From the NCBI RefSeq assembly GCF_030812315.1, contig NZ_JAUSSM010000005.1, positions 310,001-374,000 on the forward strand: a stretch of 64,000 nucleotides of DNA, read 5' to 3'. Both the position numbers and the translations under genes were made by a program. The notes beneath the pieces are model-generated. The model was not told the origin of the DNA. It worked only from the letters and a program-made list of their open reading frames with translations, and did not search any database. Numbering within the stretch: position 1 is the stretch's first letter; every line of letters starts with the position of its first letter. This document shows positions 27,116-36,822 of this stretch, piece by piece. This stretch comes from Arthrobacter oryzae. Lineage in GTDB: Bacteria > Actinomycetota > Actinomycetes > Actinomycetales > Micrococcaceae.

Positions 27116-29165
27116 TCCCGGGGCCGGAGAAACCAGCGGCTCCGCCGGCGAGCAGTTCGTCATCGAGCTGCTCGACCGGGCGGTTTCCGGCATGGGCGGA
27201 CAGAGCCGCAGCGGCCAGCACGAGATGGCCCGGCAGGTGGCGCGCGCTATCGACAGCGGCGACCACCTGCTGGTCCAGGCCGGAACAGGCACCGGTAAGT
27301 CCCTTGCTTACCTCATTCCGCTGATTGCCCACTCATTGGTCAGCGACAAACCCACCCTCGTCTCCACGGCCACCCTTGCCCTCCAGACGCAGATTGTGGG
27401 CCGGGACCTCCCGAGACTGCTGGAAACCATCACGCCCGCCCTTGACCGTCCCGTCAAGGTCGCACTCGTCAAGGGCCGGTCCAACTACGTCTGCCGGCAC
27501 AAGCTCGACGGCGGGTTCCCGTCCGAGGAACCGTCGGAAGGACAGCTCTTCTCGCTGGGAGAGGACACCAGCGTCCCGCACTTCGCCGCTTCGATGGGCG
27601 GCCCTGCATCGCAGCTGGGCAAGGAAGTGGTCCGGCTGCGCGAGTGGGCGGAGAAGACGGCGTCGGGGGACCGCGACGAGCTGATGCCCGGTGTGACGGA
27701 CCGTGCCTGGCGGCAGGTGTCCGTGACGTCGATGGAATGCCTCGGGGCTCAGAAATGCCCCATGGCTGCCGAGTGCTTCAGCGAACTGGCCCGTCAGAAC
27801 GCGGCCGAAGCCGACGTCGTGGTCACCAACCACGCCATGCTGGCCGTCAGCGCCTTCGAAGGCCTCGCCGTGCTGCCTGAGTACGACGTCGTGGTGGTTG
27901 ACGAGGCCCACGAGCTGCAGGACAGGGTTACGGGAGCTGTTTCCGGCCAGCTGTCTGTGGCCATGGTCCACGCCGCCGCGTCGGGTGCCCGCAAAAACAC
28001 CGGTATCACGGTTGATGCGCTCAACAACGCTGCCGCGAACCTCGAGCTGGCCATCGCCGGAGTTCCTTCCGGCCTTCTGCCCAACGGCCTCAACGACGAA
28101 CAGCTCGACTGTGTGGACCAGTTGCGGGAAGCCTGCCGCGCTGCCCTTTCGGACTCCAAAGGGGACAGTTCCAACACGGCCGACGGCGGGCGCCAGCTTG
28201 CGCGCTCACGCCTTATGGTCATCCTCGAGCTTTGTGAACGCCTGATTGCCGCCCGGGAAAACCGGGAGGTGGTCTGGTTCTCGCGGGCCAGCACCTTTGA
28301 CCCGCAGCAGGGCTACTCGCAGCCTGATGACGCCGCACCGGCCCTTATCAATATTGCCCCCCTGAGCGTGGCCGGGAAGCTGCGCGAGGGGCTTTTCGCG
28401 GGCCATACAGTGGTCCTCACGTCGGCCACCCTCGCCATCGGATCGGCGTTCGAGCCTGCCGCGGGAGGGCTTGGTCTGGTGGGGCCCGGGGCGCCCAGCT
28501 GGACCGGGGTGGACGTCGGATCCCCGTTCGATTATCCAAAGCAGGGCATCCTCTACGTTGCCAGCCACCTGCCAAAGCCTGGCCGCGGGACGTCGCCGGA
28601 GGCGCTTGACGAACTGGAGAAGCTGATCCGGGCCTCCGGCGGCGGGGCACTGTGCCTCTTTTCATCCCGGCGGGCCGCGGAGGACGCGGCCGAGGCCATG
28701 CGGCCGCGCCTGGATGTCAGCATCCTTTGCCAGGGCGAATCCACCATGACGGCCCTGGTACGCCAGTTTGCCGACGAACCGGACACATGCCTTTTCGGCA
28801 CCATGTCGTTGTGGCAGGGGGTCGATGTTCCCGGCGGTTCATGCAGGCTGGTGGTCATCGACCGGATTCCGTTCCCCCGGCCCGACGATCCCCTCATGAC
28901 AGCCCGCTCCAGGGCGGTGGCGCAGGCGGGCGGCAACGGGTTTATGTCGGTGTCGGCCACGCATGCAGCTATCCGGCTGGCCCAGGGGGCAGGCCGGCTG
29001 ATCCGTTCCACGGGGGATAAGGGCGTAGTGGCTGTCCTTGATTCCCGGCTGTCCACGGAACGCTACGGGGGCTTCCTCCGGGCCGCCCTGCCGCCGTTCT
29101 GGCCGACCACCGATCCCGCGATCGCGGTAGCGGCGCTGAGCCGGCTGGCGAAGGCCCCCGCGTAG
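27108..29165 (+). CDS. dinG: DinG/XPD-like ATP-dependent helicase
   Basis: Superfamily 2 5'-3' DNA helicase, 685 residues. Walker A is in QAGTGTGKSLAYL (about 57-69). Cysteines in NYVCRHK and CLGAQKCPMAAEC are the likely Fe-S ligands, then VTNHAML, the DEAH box in VVVDEAHEL, LTSATLAIG, FSSRRAAEDAAEAM, GTMSLWQGVDVPGGSCRLVVIDRIPF and the final QGAGRLIRS motif VI. The order hflX-dinG-lexA is conserved in actinobacteria. No SOS box precedes it: the upstream sequence is hflX coding DNA. Confidence 0.93.
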   Translation: MSDPGAGETSGSAGEQFVIELLDRAVSGMGGQSRSGQHEMARQVARAIDSGDHLLVQAGTGTGKSLAYLIPLIAHSLVSDKPTLVSTATLALQTQIVGRDLPRLLETITPALDRPVKVALVKGRSNYVCRHKLDGGFPSEEPSEGQLFSLGEDTSVPHFAASMGGPASQLGKEVVRLREWAEKTASGDRDELMPGVTDRAWRQVSVTSMECLGAQKCPMAAECFSELARQNAAEADVVVTNHAMLAVSAFEGLAVLPEYDVVVVDEAHELQDRVTGAVSGQLSVAMVHAAASGARKNTGITVDALNNAAANLELAIAGVPSGLLPNGLNDEQLDCVDQLREACRAALSDSKGDSSNTADGGRQLARSRLMVILELCERLIAARENREVVWFSRASTFDPQQGYSQPDDAAPALINIAPLSVAGKLREGLFAGHTVVLTSATLAIGSAFEPAAGGLGLVGPGAPSWTGVDVGSPFDYPKQGILYVASHLPKPGRGTSPEALDELEKLIRASGGGALCLFSSRRAAEDAAEAMRPRLDVSILCQGESTMTALVRQFADEPDTCLFGTMSLWQGVDVPGGSCRLVVIDRIPFPRPDDPLMTARSRAVAQAGGNGFMSVSATHAAIRLAQGAGRLIRSTGDKGVVAVLDSRLSTERYGGFLRAALPPFWPTTDPAIAVAALSRLAKAPA

Positions 29166-29177
29166 TCCGGGCTGCCC

Positions 29178-29220
29178 GCTGACGCAGGGGAGCTTCAGCC
29201 GGCGCCGGAGGGGCGTCAGC
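29178..29220. terminator. Candidate bidirectional terminator between dinG and lexA
   Basis: GCTGACGC (29178-29185) pairs with GCGTCAGC (29213-29220), enclosing the palindrome CCGGCGCCGG (29199-29208). It is located between convergent genes. There is no T-tract. Confidence 0.45.
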
Positions 29221-29259
29221 CCCGGCCGGGCCGGCCGCCCAACAGCGGCCGGAGCCGGG

Positions 29260-30009
29260 CTACAGCGAGCGGAGAACCGAAACGACCTTGCCCATGATGT
29301 TGGCGTGGTCGCCGAGGATGGGCTCGTATTGCGTGTTCTGCGGCAGCAGCCAGGTGTGGCCGTCACGCTGGCGGAACGTCTTGACCGTGGCTTCATCATC
29401 GAGCAGGGCGGCCACAATGTCGCCGTTGGCGGCATCGCTCTGCCGGCGGACCACAACCCAGTCGCCGTCGCAGATTGCCGCGTCGATCATGGAGTCGCCG
29501 GTTACCTTCAGCATAAAAAGCTCGCCGTGGCCGACGAGCTGCCGGGGCAGGGGCATGACGTCCTCAACCACCTGGTCCGCCAGGATGGGGCCGCCTGCCG
29601 CGATCCGGCCCACCAGGGGAACCATGGCCGTGTCCGTGGCCGTGGCCAGTTCGGAAACGGACAGCCCGCCAATGGTGCGTAGCCGTGCAGGCTTCTCCAC
29701 GCCGGAAATCTTGGTGGTTCCCTCGTCCAGGGTCAGCGGCATCAGCACTTCCATCGCGCGCGGACGCTTGGGGTCACGCCGGAGGTAACCCAGCTTCTCG
29801 AGCTGTGACAGCTGATGGGTGACGCTGGAGAGGCTGGCCAGGCCCACAGTGTCGCCGATTTCACGCATTGACGGCGGATAGCCGTTGTCATTGACGGACC
29901 GCTGGATGGTTTCCAGAATCTTCTTCTGCCGCACCGTGAGGCCCTTGGGCTTCGCTGGTGACTGCTGGCTCCGCTGCGTAGCCCTGCCGCCGGTGGCTTG
30001 TGCTGCCAT
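29260..30009 (-). CDS. lexA: LexA repressor
   Basis: SOS repressor of 249 residues. Winged [40 protein letters not shown] (23-59); self-cleavage site Ala138-Gly139 in GRIAAGGPI; catalytic Ser173 in [10 protein letters not shown] and Lys210 in ATVKTF. The start ATG 30009 is favoured: the predicted promoter (see 30126-30165) would begin transcription near 30119, so the longer frame starting at TTG 30126 would not be transcribed whole. Autoregulated through the adjacent SOS box. Confidence 0.95.
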   Translation of the reverse strand: MAAQATGGRATQRSQQSPAKPKGLTVRQKKILETIQRSVNDNGYPPSMREIGDTVGLASLSSVTHQLSQLEKLGYLRRDPKRPRAMEVLMPLTLDEGTTKISGVEKPARLRTIGGLSVSELATATDTAMVPLVGRIAAGGPILADQVVEDVMPLPRQLVGHGELFMLKVTGDSMIDAAICDGDWVVVRRQSDAANGDIVAALLDDEATVKTFRQRDGHTWLLPQNTQYEPILGDHANIMGKVVSVLRSL

Positions 30010-30125
30010 GTTCGCCAACGCCTTTCCGTTCCACCCGGCCTCCGTGGCTGCAGCTGCCGGGAACTTCCGGCCTGAAAATGTCAGACCCTGCTGATCAACT
30101 GCAGAAGTGGTTGTTCTGTAGCTCA

Positions 30126-30154
30126 AACGTAGGCCAGCCCCACAGGTTTTTCAA
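30126..30154 (-). promoter_or_regulatory. lexA promoter
   Basis: Read on the minus strand: -35 TTGAAA (30149-30154), a 17-base spacer, -10 TACGTT (30126-30131). The SOS box at 30152-30165 overlaps the -35 element, fitting LexA autorepression. Confidence 0.65.
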
Positions 30155-30165
30155 ACATTTGTTCT
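30152..30165. promoter_or_regulatory. LexA box A (lexA side)
   Basis: CAAACATTTGTTCT on the plus strand (AGAACAAATGTTTG on the minus), a diverged CGAAC-N4-GTTCG palindrome overlapping the lexA -35 element. Confidence 0.7.
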
Positions 30166-30218
30166 AGTGAGTCTCGACAATGTTCGTTAATAAGTGCTAG
30201 AACAGAACCAGCAAAGTT

Positions 30219-30232
30219 CGAATATGTGTTCT
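30219..30232. promoter_or_regulatory. LexA box B (LysM gene side)
   Basis: CGAATATGTGTTCT, two mismatches from the palindrome CGAAC-N4-GTTCG. It lies 17 bases upstream of box C. Confidence 0.75.
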
Positions 30233-30248
30233 AGTCGCAAGCTCAGTT

Positions 30249-30262
30249 CGATTGTATGTTCG
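30249..30262. promoter_or_regulatory. LexA box C (LysM gene side)
   Basis: CGATTGTATGTTCG. It contains a -10-like TATGTT (30255-30260) for the LysM gene, so occupancy would block that promoter. Confidence 0.8.
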
Positions 30263-30335
30263 AAGGTCGGAACGGGCGGATGGCATCTTTGGGAACATGC
30301 CGGGCGGCACAGTCAGGTCCAGGAGGGCTCAGTTC

Positions 30336-30788
30336 ATGTCAGCAACAAGCGCTATTCAGGGTTGGGGTCATCAGCGTTCGGGGGAACAGCGTTCCACGGG
30401 CCGGGTAGACCAAGGCTCCGGGATGCAGGGCTTCCAGTGGGAGGATCGTCCCGCCGGAAAGGCCCGTTCCTCCCAGCCGCCGCTCCGCCTGACCCGCAGG
30501 GGCCGTATCGTCCTGGTCGGGCTCCCGCTCGTCCTGTTGGCCGTGATGCTCATTTCACTGGCCGGCTTCCTCAACTCCCCGGCCAAGGCTGCGGATTCCG
30601 TGTCCGAGCTGTCGCTGACTCCCACCGTGTCGGTCACGGTCCAGCCGGGGGAGTCCCTGTGGGGAATTGCCGGAGCCGTAGCGCCGGAGCGTGATCCCAG
30701 GGACGTAGTGGCCGACATCGTCCAGCTCAACAACCTTGAAGGCGGCAAGGTCATGCCGGGCCAGCAGATCTTTGTACCCTCGAAATAG
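30336..30788 (+). CDS. SOS-induced LysM cell-division suppressor candidate (YneA/DivS/ChiZ-like)
   Basis: 150 residues: a polar N-terminus, one membrane segment (about 55-75, IVLVGLPLVLLAVMLISLAGFL) and an external LysM domain (about 105-149) beginning SVTVQPGESLWGIAG and ending GQQIFVPSK. A small LysM membrane protein divergent from lexA is the arrangement of Bacillus yneA, Corynebacterium divS and Mycobacterium Rv2719c, all SOS-induced proteins that delay division. ATG 30336 has AGGAGG (30321-30326); the upstream in-frame ATG 30252 overlaps the operator. The function is inferred from position and domain. Confidence 0.8.
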   Translation: MSATSAIQGWGHQRSGEQRSTGRVDQGSGMQGFQWEDRPAGKARSSQPPLRLTRRGRIVLVGLPLVLLAVMLISLAGFLNSPAKAADSVSELSLTPTVSVTVQPGESLWGIAGAVAPERDPRDVVADIVQLNNLEGGKVMPGQQIFVPSK

Positions 30789-30937
30789 GGCAAGCGCCCG
30801 GCCGCGTCCGTGGACTTCGATGCCGTGCCCGTCGTGGCCCTCGACCTAATAAGCGGAATCCCTGGCCAGCCATGCGCGGGCGGGCCGGCAAGCGTCACAG
30901 TTTCAGTGGCCCGGCCACCCTCACTTAAACTGTTGAA

Positions 30938-32056
30938 GTGACCGACCAGCTAGAGCGACTGAACCGACTTCCCCTCCGGACCAACCTGCGGGGCCTCACC
31001 CCTTATGGAGCGCCGCAGCTGGACGTTCCCATCCTGCTCAACGTCAACGAAAACACCCATGGCGTTCCGGCAGATGTCCTCGCGGCCATTTCCGAGGCCG
31101 TGACCGCGGCAGCCGCGGGTCTGAACCGCTATCCGGACCGTGAGTTCACCGAACTCCGCGAACGGCTCGCTGAGTATCTGGGCCACGGCCTGGGAGCCGA
31201 GAACATTTGGGCCGCCAATGGTTCCAATGAAGTGCTCCAGCAGATTCTCCAGGCATTCGGCGGCCCGGGACGCACCGCCCTGGGGTTCCCGCCCACGTAC
31301 TCCATGTACCCCCTCCTGGCGAGCGGGACGGACACCGAATACATCGTCGGCCAGCGAGCGGACGACTACGGCCTCAGCGCCGAATCAGCGGCACGGCAGG
31401 TCAAGGAACTGCAGCCCAATATCGTTTTCCTGTGCTCGCCCAACAATCCCACCGGAACTGGCCTGGGACTGGATGTGGTTGAGGCTGTGTATGCCGCCGG
31501 CGAGGCCAGCCAGACGGTTGTTATCGTTGACGAGGCCTACCACGAATTCGCCCACGACGGTACGCCGAGCGCACTCACGCTCCTTCCCGGCCGTGAGCGC
31601 CTGATCGTGTCCCGCACCATGAGCAAGGCCTTTGCCCTCGCCGGGGCGCGGCTTGGCTACATGGCAGCCGCCCCCGAAGTTACTGATGCGCTGCGCCTGG
31701 TGCGGCTGCCGTACCACCTGTCCGCCATCACCCAGGCCACGGCCCTGGCCGCGCTGACCCACCGCGAAGCCCTCATGGCCGATGTCGAGGACATCAAACT
31801 GCAGCGCGACCGGATCGTCACAGAGCTGACGCGGATGGGCCTTAAGCCCGCAGCCTCCGATTCCAACTACGTCTTCTTCGGCGGCCTGGAGAACCCGCAC
31901 GAGGTCTGGCAGGGACTGCTGGACGCCGGCGTCCTGATCCGCGACGTGGGGATCCCCGGCCACCTGCGCGTTACGGCCGGCACTGAGACGGAAACCACAG
32001 CCTTCCTGGAAGCCCTCGAACTGATCCTAACCGGGCAGCCCAGCGTCCCGGCCTAA
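30938..32056 (+). CDS. hisC: Histidinol-phosphate aminotransferase HisC
   Basis: PLP-dependent class I/II aminotransferase converting imidazole-acetol phosphate to histidinol phosphate. 372 residues: LNVNENTHGVP, NRYPDREFTELRERLA, ANGSNEVLQQILQAFGG, CSPNNPTGTGL, VDEAYHEFA and the PLP lysine in SRTMSKAFALAGARLGY. GTG 30938 follows TAAACT (30926-30931) by six bases: leaderless type. It leads a his cluster that lacks hisD and hisF here. Confidence 0.95.
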   Translation: MTDQLERLNRLPLRTNLRGLTPYGAPQLDVPILLNVNENTHGVPADVLAAISEAVTAAAAGLNRYPDREFTELRERLAEYLGHGLGAENIWAANGSNEVLQQILQAFGGPGRTALGFPPTYSMYPLLASGTDTEYIVGQRADDYGLSAESAARQVKELQPNIVFLCSPNNPTGTGLGLDVVEAVYAAGEASQTVVIVDEAYHEFAHDGTPSALTLLPGRERLIVSRTMSKAFALAGARLGYMAAAPEVTDALRLVRLPYHLSAITQATALAALTHREALMADVEDIKLQRDRIVTELTRMGLKPAASDSNYVFFGGLENPHEVWQGLLDAGVLIRDVGIPGHLRVTAGTETETTAFLEALELILTGQPSVPA

Positions 32057-32146
32057 ACTGGAATCAGACCCCACGTCACCCAGGTGCCCGGTTCTCACGA
32101 CCCGGTACCCAGACTGTACTTCTCCTTCATCTAAAGGACACAACAC

Positions 32147-32773
32147 ATGAGCACCACCGGATCCATCGCTGCCGAGGCCCGGACCGCACGCATGGAGCGT
32201 GCCACGAGCGAATCGTCCGTGCTGGTCGAGATCAACCTTGACGGCACGGGCGTCTCGGACATCAGCACCTCGGTTCCGTTCTACGACCACATGCTGACGG
32301 CCCTGAGCAAGCACTCGCTCATCGACATGACGGTCAAGGCGACCGGTGACATCCACATCGACGTCCACCACACGGTGGAGGACGTGGCCATCACATTTGG
32401 CGAGGTCCTCCGCACGGCGCTTGGCAACAAGGCCGGGATCCGCCGGTTCGGCGAAGCCACGGTGCCCCTCGACGAAGCGCTGGCGCACGCCGTCGTTGAC
32501 GTCTCCGGGCGCCCGTACCTTGTGCACGGCGGCGAGCCCGCAGGCCAGGAATACCACCTGATCGGCGGACACTTCACGGGTTCCCTGACCCGCCACGTCT
32601 TCGAGGCCATCACCCTGCACGCCGGCATCTGCCTGCACATGAATGTCATCGCCGGGCGGGACCCGCACCACATTGTGGAAGCCCAGTTCAAAGCCTTTGC
32701 ACGTGCGCTGCGTGCAGCTGTGGAGCCGGATCCCCGCGTTGAAGGCATCCCCTCCACCAAGGGCGCGCTGTGA
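32147..32773 (+). CDS. hisB: Imidazoleglycerol-phosphate dehydratase HisB
   Basis: Manganese-dependent dehydratase of histidine synthesis. 208 residues containing the two duplicated metal-binding halves: [17 protein letters not shown] with [11 protein letters not shown], and [16 protein letters not shown] with [20 protein letters not shown]. It is the single-function form without a phosphatase domain. AAAGGA (32133-32138) precedes the ATG. Confidence 0.97.
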   Translation: MSTTGSIAAEARTARMERATSESSVLVEINLDGTGVSDISTSVPFYDHMLTALSKHSLIDMTVKATGDIHIDVHHTVEDVAITFGEVLRTALGNKAGIRRFGEATVPLDEALAHAVVDVSGRPYLVHGGEPAGQEYHLIGGHFTGSLTRHVFEAITLHAGICLHMNVIAGRDPHHIVEAQFKAFARALRAAVEPDPRVEGIPSTKGAL

Positions 32774-33543
32774 CCGGCCCGATCCTCCAGGACGGGGCAA
32801 TCCTGGATCCGGCCGGGAGCGCGAAGCCTGCGTCTCCCGAGGGCAAGCCCACCGTCACCGTGCTGGACTACGGTTCCGGCAACGTCCGCTCGGCGGTCCG
32901 TGCCCTCGAGCGGGCAGGCGCCGAGGTTATCCTCAGTGCCAAGCCGGAGGATGTCCTGAATGCTGACGGACTGCTGGTCCCCGGCGTGGGAGCCTTCGAA
33001 ACGGTCATGCGCGAGCTCAAGGCAGTGGACGGCATCCGGATGATCGGCCGGCGCGTCGCCGGCGGCCGTCCCGTCCTCGGCATCTGCGTGGGCCTCCAGG
33101 TGCTGTTCGAAGCCGGCGTGGAGCACGGCACCGAAGCCGAGGGCATGGGGGAGTGGCCCGGCAAGGTGGAGCTGCTGCCGGCTGAAGTGGTTCCCCACAT
33201 GGGCTGGAACACCGTGAAGGTTCCGGAAGGGTCCAGGCTCTTCGACGGGGTCGAAAACGAGCGCTTTTACTTCGTGCACTCCTACGGCGTCCAGCACTGG
33301 GACTTCGATGTCATTCAGCCGCGCATGGCAGCGCCGCTCGTCACCTGGTCCGAGCACGGCGCACCGTTCATCGCCGCCGTGGAGAACGGACCGTTGTGCG
33401 CCACCCAGTTCCACCCCGAAAAATCCGGCGACGCCGGTGCCCGGCTGCTCCGCAACTGGGTCAACGGCCTGCGCCGCGGCCATGGCCACGCCGCGGAGAC
33501 AGCCACGCCGACAGCCACTGCCGCTACCGGACCGGCCGCCTAG
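32770..33543 (+). CDS. hisH: Imidazole glycerol phosphate synthase glutaminase subunit HisH
   Basis: Class I glutamine amidotransferase supplying ammonia to HisF. 257 residues: [18 protein letters not shown], oxyanion region LVPGVGAF, nucleophile in [11 protein letters not shown], and the catalytic His-Glu in TQFHPEKSG. About 28 extra N-terminal residues and an Ala/Thr-rich C-terminal tail (from about 235) flank the core. GTG 32770 overlaps the hisB stop; a start closer to the core is possible. HisF is not in this window. Confidence 0.94.
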   Translation: MTGPILQDGAILDPAGSAKPASPEGKPTVTVLDYGSGNVRSAVRALERAGAEVILSAKPEDVLNADGLLVPGVGAFETVMRELKAVDGIRMIGRRVAGGRPVLGICVGLQVLFEAGVEHGTEAEGMGEWPGKVELLPAEVVPHMGWNTVKVPEGSRLFDGVENERFYFVHSYGVQHWDFDVIQPRMAAPLVTWSEHGAPFIAAVENGPLCATQFHPEKSGDAGARLLRNWVNGLRRGHGHAAETATPTATAATGPAA

Positions 33544-33702
33544 ATGTGGTCGATTGTCCTGATGGCCCTCGCCGGCCTCCTGGTTGGCGGGGCGTTGTCC
33601 TTCAGGCAGCAGCACAAGCCGCTCTGGACCCAGATCGTTTTCTACGTACTGGCCGGAATGTCGCTGCTGGCTGCCTCCCTGCTTACCCTGCCGGCGAACT
33701 AG
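33544..33702 (+). CDS. 52-residue two-helix membrane protein between hisH and priA
   Basis: The ATG follows the hisH stop codon directly and the frame runs to TAG at 33700-33702. The product starts MWSIVLMALAGLLVGGALSF, has a short basic loop with FRQQHKPLW, and a second hydrophobic helix containing VLAGMSLLAASLL. It is below the length cut-off of common ORF searches. Position, codon usage and hydrophobic pattern make it a likely real gene translationally coupled to hisH. The function is unknown. Confidence 0.7.
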   Translation: MWSIVLMALAGLLVGGALSFRQQHKPLWTQIVFYVLAGMSLLAASLLTLPAN

Positions 33703-33757
33703 CCCGGCCGGCACTTCCCGATCAACGCAGCTCTACTAACAACCTGAGGACCCGAAG

Positions 33758-34504
33758 ATGATCACCGAAACGCCGCTGCCCGTATTGGAACTGCTGCCCG
33801 CCGTCGACGTCGTGAACGGCCAGGCGGTCCGCCTGGTCCAGGGCGAAGCCGGCAGCGAGACGAGCTACGGCACCCCGCTGGAAGCCGCGCTGAACTGGCA
33901 GGGACAGGGCGCCGAGTGGGTGCATCTGGTGGACCTGGATGCAGCCTTTGGCCGCGGCTCGAACGCCGAACTGCTCCGCGAAGTAGTGGGCCGGCTGGAC
34001 ATCAAGGTGGAGCTCTCCGGTGGCCTGCGCGATGACGAGTCACTGGAAAAGGCCCTGGACCTGGGGGTTGCCCGAGTGAACCTGGGGACTGCCGCCCTGG
34101 AAAACCCCGAGTGGACTGCACGCGCCATCGACCGCTTTGGCGACCGGATCGCCGTCGGCCTCGACGTGCGCGGGACCACTCTGGCGGGCCGCGGCTGGAC
34201 CAAGGAAGGCGGCGACCTGTGGGACGTGCTGGGGCGGCTCGAAGAAGCCGGATGCGCACGTTACGTCGTCACCGACGTCACCAAGGACGGCACGCTTCAG
34301 GGGCCCAACGTTGAACTGCTCCGCCAGATGGTGGAGAAGACCGGCAAACCGGTCGTGGCCTCCGGCGGCATCTCCAGCCTTGAAGACCTCAAGGTCCTGC
34401 GCTCCCTCGTCCCCCTGGGCGTCGAAGGCGCAATCGTCGGCAAGGCGCTATACGCCGGAGCCTTTACGCTGCCGGAAGCGCTGGACGTAGCAGGCCGCCG
34501 CTAG
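33758..34504 (+). CDS. priA: Bifunctional HisA/TrpF phosphoribosyl isomerase PriA
   Basis: (beta-alpha)8-barrel isomerase. 248 residues: [24 protein letters not shown] with the first catalytic aspartate, [50 protein letters not shown] with the second aspartate, and [11 protein letters not shown]. Actinobacterial HisA is usually the dual-substrate PriA, serving histidine and tryptophan synthesis when trpF is absent. That absence cannot be checked here, so dual function is inferred from family. Confidence 0.93.
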   Translation: MITETPLPVLELLPAVDVVNGQAVRLVQGEAGSETSYGTPLEAALNWQGQGAEWVHLVDLDAAFGRGSNAELLREVVGRLDIKVELSGGLRDDESLEKALDLGVARVNLGTAALENPEWTARAIDRFGDRIAVGLDVRGTTLAGRGWTKEGGDLWDVLGRLEEAGCARYVVTDVTKDGTLQGPNVELLRQMVEKTGKPVVASGGISSLEDLKVLRSLVPLGVEGAIVGKALYAGAFTLPEALDVAGRR

Positions 34505-34517
34505 GCCGGCAGCCACC

Positions 34518-35438
34518 ATGGATCAGCGACCTTCATCGCCTGCCGGCGGCCCGTCCGAGCCAGCACCGCGGCCGTCCCGCCAGCTTCCGGGGCACATCGC
34601 CGCCGCGCTTGCCGGGTCCGGCGGCGCCACGGATTCCGCCGGTCAGCCCTGGGCCGGCCGCAGCCTCGCCGGTGAAGACGCGAAGATCCACAACTTCGAG
34701 GACGACGACGGCACGGCCGACGCCGGGTACGTCGCCGCTGTTGCGGCTCTTCGTTCGGCTACAGGCGACGAGAGCGCCGTGGTCGCGTCGCTGGCTGCGG
34801 CCCGGGTATTCGTTCCGATCGTTGCCCAGCTTGCCGAGGAAGGCGAAGCCGCGGCAGCGCACACTGACACGCTCCACGGTGACAAGCAGGCGGATATGGC
34901 ACTCGTGACGCTCAAGGCCCCGGACGGACGGACGGCGATGCCGGTGTTCACATCGGCGGCGGCGTTGGAATCGTGGCACCCGGAAGCCCGGCCGGTGGCA
35001 GTCTATGCCGCGCGGGCGGCGCTGTCCGCGGTGGCCGAAGGAGCGGAACTCCTGGTGGTGGACCCCGGTTCGGAGTACACGTTCGTGGTCCGCCGGCCGG
35101 CGGTGTGGGCCCTTGCCCAGCAGCGCGACTGGCTGCCGTCCTACGCGGATCCCGAGCTTGCCGAGGCCATGGGCGAGGCGACGGCGGGCTATCCGCCGGT
35201 ACGGCGCGTGGAACTCGAACCGGGCGGCGGCGTGGCCTCGGCTACGGCAAGCGGCGCCGTCGTCCCCGGCGGCGGCCCTGGCCCGGAGCTCAGGGTGGTG
35301 CTGTATTTGGAAGACGGCCTCGATGCTTCCGGTGTCCAGTCCATCGTGGCAGGACTGAACGCCGAGTGGTCCCGGAATGCGGTGTTCGCCGAGCGCGTTG
35401 ACTCGATCGAGGTAAAGTTGCAGCGCGCAGCAGAATAG
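34518..35438 (+). CDS. SseB-family protein
   Basis: 306 residues. The core (about 120-230) has the SseB N-terminal domain pattern: ADMALVTLKAPDGRTAMPVFTSAAALESWHPEARPV and LVVDPGSEYTFVVRRPAVWALAQ. The first 50 residues are Pro/Ser-rich. The C-terminal 60 resemble a second SseB-like fold (LRVVLYLEDGLDASGVQSIVAGL). The biochemical role is unknown; it commonly follows priA in Arthrobacter-like genomes. The ATG lies 13 bases after priA. Confidence 0.8.
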   Translation: MDQRPSSPAGGPSEPAPRPSRQLPGHIAAALAGSGGATDSAGQPWAGRSLAGEDAKIHNFEDDDGTADAGYVAAVAALRSATGDESAVVASLAAARVFVPIVAQLAEEGEAAAAHTDTLHGDKQADMALVTLKAPDGRTAMPVFTSAAALESWHPEARPVAVYAARAALSAVAEGAELLVVDPGSEYTFVVRRPAVWALAQQRDWLPSYADPELAEAMGEATAGYPPVRRVELEPGGGVASATASGAVVPGGGPGPELRVVLYLEDGLDASGVQSIVAGLNAEWSRNAVFAERVDSIEVKLQRAAE

Positions 35439-35496
35439 CTGACGGTAAGGGGGACACGTCCTCGCCTTGCCGCCGGCAGGATGAAGGACGTAACCC

Positions 35497-36795
35497 GTGA
35501 ATTTCGCTCTCTACAAAGAGCTCCTGGCCATCAAGCCCGTACGGCGGCTGCTGGTCGTGGGAATGATAGCCCGCATACCGCACTCCGCGGCGGGCGTGCT
35601 GCTGACCCTGCATATCGTCCTCACCCTGGGTGAGGGATATGCCGCAGCCGGCGCAGCTGCCGCCGTCATGACCATCGGCATCGCCGTGGGCGCGCCGTGG
35701 CGCGGACGCCGGGTCGACACCGTGGGCCTGCGGAGGGCCCTGATTCCCTCCGTGATATCCGAGGCGGTCATCTGGTCCGTCGTGCCGCACGTTTCGTACG
35801 AGTGGCTCCTGGCGCTGGTGTTCGTCGGTGGACTCCTCACACTGCCCATCTTCAGCGTGGTGCGCCAGTCCCTGGGCGTACTCGTCAACGGGGACCAGCG
35901 GCGTACGGCATTCGCCCTGGACGCGATTACCACGGAACTGGTCTTTATGATCGGCCCGGCTGCCGGCGCCATTGTGGCCACGACCGGATACTCCGTCATC
36001 GGGCTGACCGTGGTTGGCGTGTCCACATCAGTGGCCGGACTCTTCCTGATGTGGTTCAACCCTCCCACCCGCAGTGCGGCGGCGGATGCAGATTACGAAG
36101 CGGACCAGCAGGAAGGCGCTGAAGTGGCAGTGGTTGCAGCGGCGCCGGCGCATCTGCAGGAAGCTGCGGCAGAGCTCGCCCCCGTGGCGGCCGGCGGGCT
36201 ACGGCGTACGGGACTGCGGGACAAGGCGGCGCACAACTTTGCCTGGTTCACTGCAGCGGTGGCCGCGGTATTTGCCGTGGCGGCCGGCGCCGGGATGGTG
36301 CTCAGCGGAACGGATGTGGGCATTGTGGCCGCATTGGAGATCGGCGGGCATCAGGCGGAAATCGGCCTGGTCTTCATCTTCTGGTGTGCGGCTTCAGTGG
36401 TAGGAGGGCTGCTCTACGGCGCTATGCACCGGCCCGTTTCCCCGATTCTCCTGCTGCTCGGCATGGCCGCCCTGACTATCCCGATGGGTTTTGCCCAGGA
36501 CACCCTGACCCTGTGCCTGCTTTCGCTGCTACCCGGGCTGCTGTGCGCGCCGGTCCTGTCCTCCGCCTCGGAAAAGGTGGCGGACCTGGTGGAGGAGGAC
36601 CGCCGCGGCGAGGCCATGGGCTGGTACGGGTCCGCGCTCACTGCCGGAGTGGCACTCGGTGCTCCGCTGGCCGGCGTGTTCATCGACGGCATCGGGCCTT
36701 CCGCCGGGTTTGTCTCGGTGGGAACCGCCGGCGTCGTCCTCTGCCTCGTGGGCCTGGTGCTGCAGTACCGACGCCGCCGCCGGATTGCCGCCTGA
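35497..36795 (+). CDS. MFS transporter
   Basis: 432 residues, about twelve membrane helices. Loop motifs GAPWRGRRVDTVGLRRAL after helix 2 and the repeated half-structure (a hydrophilic loop rich in Ala/Glu at about 190-240 between helices 6 and 7) mark it as a major facilitator, probably a drug or metabolite exporter; the substrate is unknown. GTG 35497 has AAGGA (35484-35488). A strong terminator follows. Confidence 0.85.
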   Translation: MNFALYKELLAIKPVRRLLVVGMIARIPHSAAGVLLTLHIVLTLGEGYAAAGAAAAVMTIGIAVGAPWRGRRVDTVGLRRALIPSVISEAVIWSVVPHVSYEWLLALVFVGGLLTLPIFSVVRQSLGVLVNGDQRRTAFALDAITTELVFMIGPAAGAIVATTGYSVIGLTVVGVSTSVAGLFLMWFNPPTRSAAADADYEADQQEGAEVAVVAAAPAHLQEAAAELAPVAAGGLRRTGLRDKAAHNFAWFTAAVAAVFAVAAGAGMVLSGTDVGIVAALEIGGHQAEIGLVFIFWCAASVVGGLLYGAMHRPVSPILLLLGMAALTIPMGFAQDTLTLCLLSLLPGLLCAPVLSSASEKVADLVEEDRRGEAMGWYGSALTAGVALGAPLAGVFIDGIGPSAGFVSVGTAGVVLCLVGLVLQYRRRRRIAA

Positions 36796-36822
36796 AGGCG
36801 GTCCTGAGACCGGCCCAAACGA

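Larger units (their letters stand above)
30010..30335. other. lexA-LysM intergenic control region
   Basis: The 326 bases between the two divergent start codons hold the lexA promoter and three LexA boxes (separate entries). They also hold a lexA leader of about 110 bases with no recognised structure, and a LysM-gene leader of about 70 bases ending in AGGAGG (30321-30326). No additional gene was seen. Confidence 0.7.

Noticed and set aside
27108..29165. SOS control of the DinG-like helicase
   Set aside because: dinG is an SOS gene in Escherichia coli, but no CGAAC-N4-GTTCG box lies upstream here; the gene overlaps hflX and is probably cotranscribed with it.
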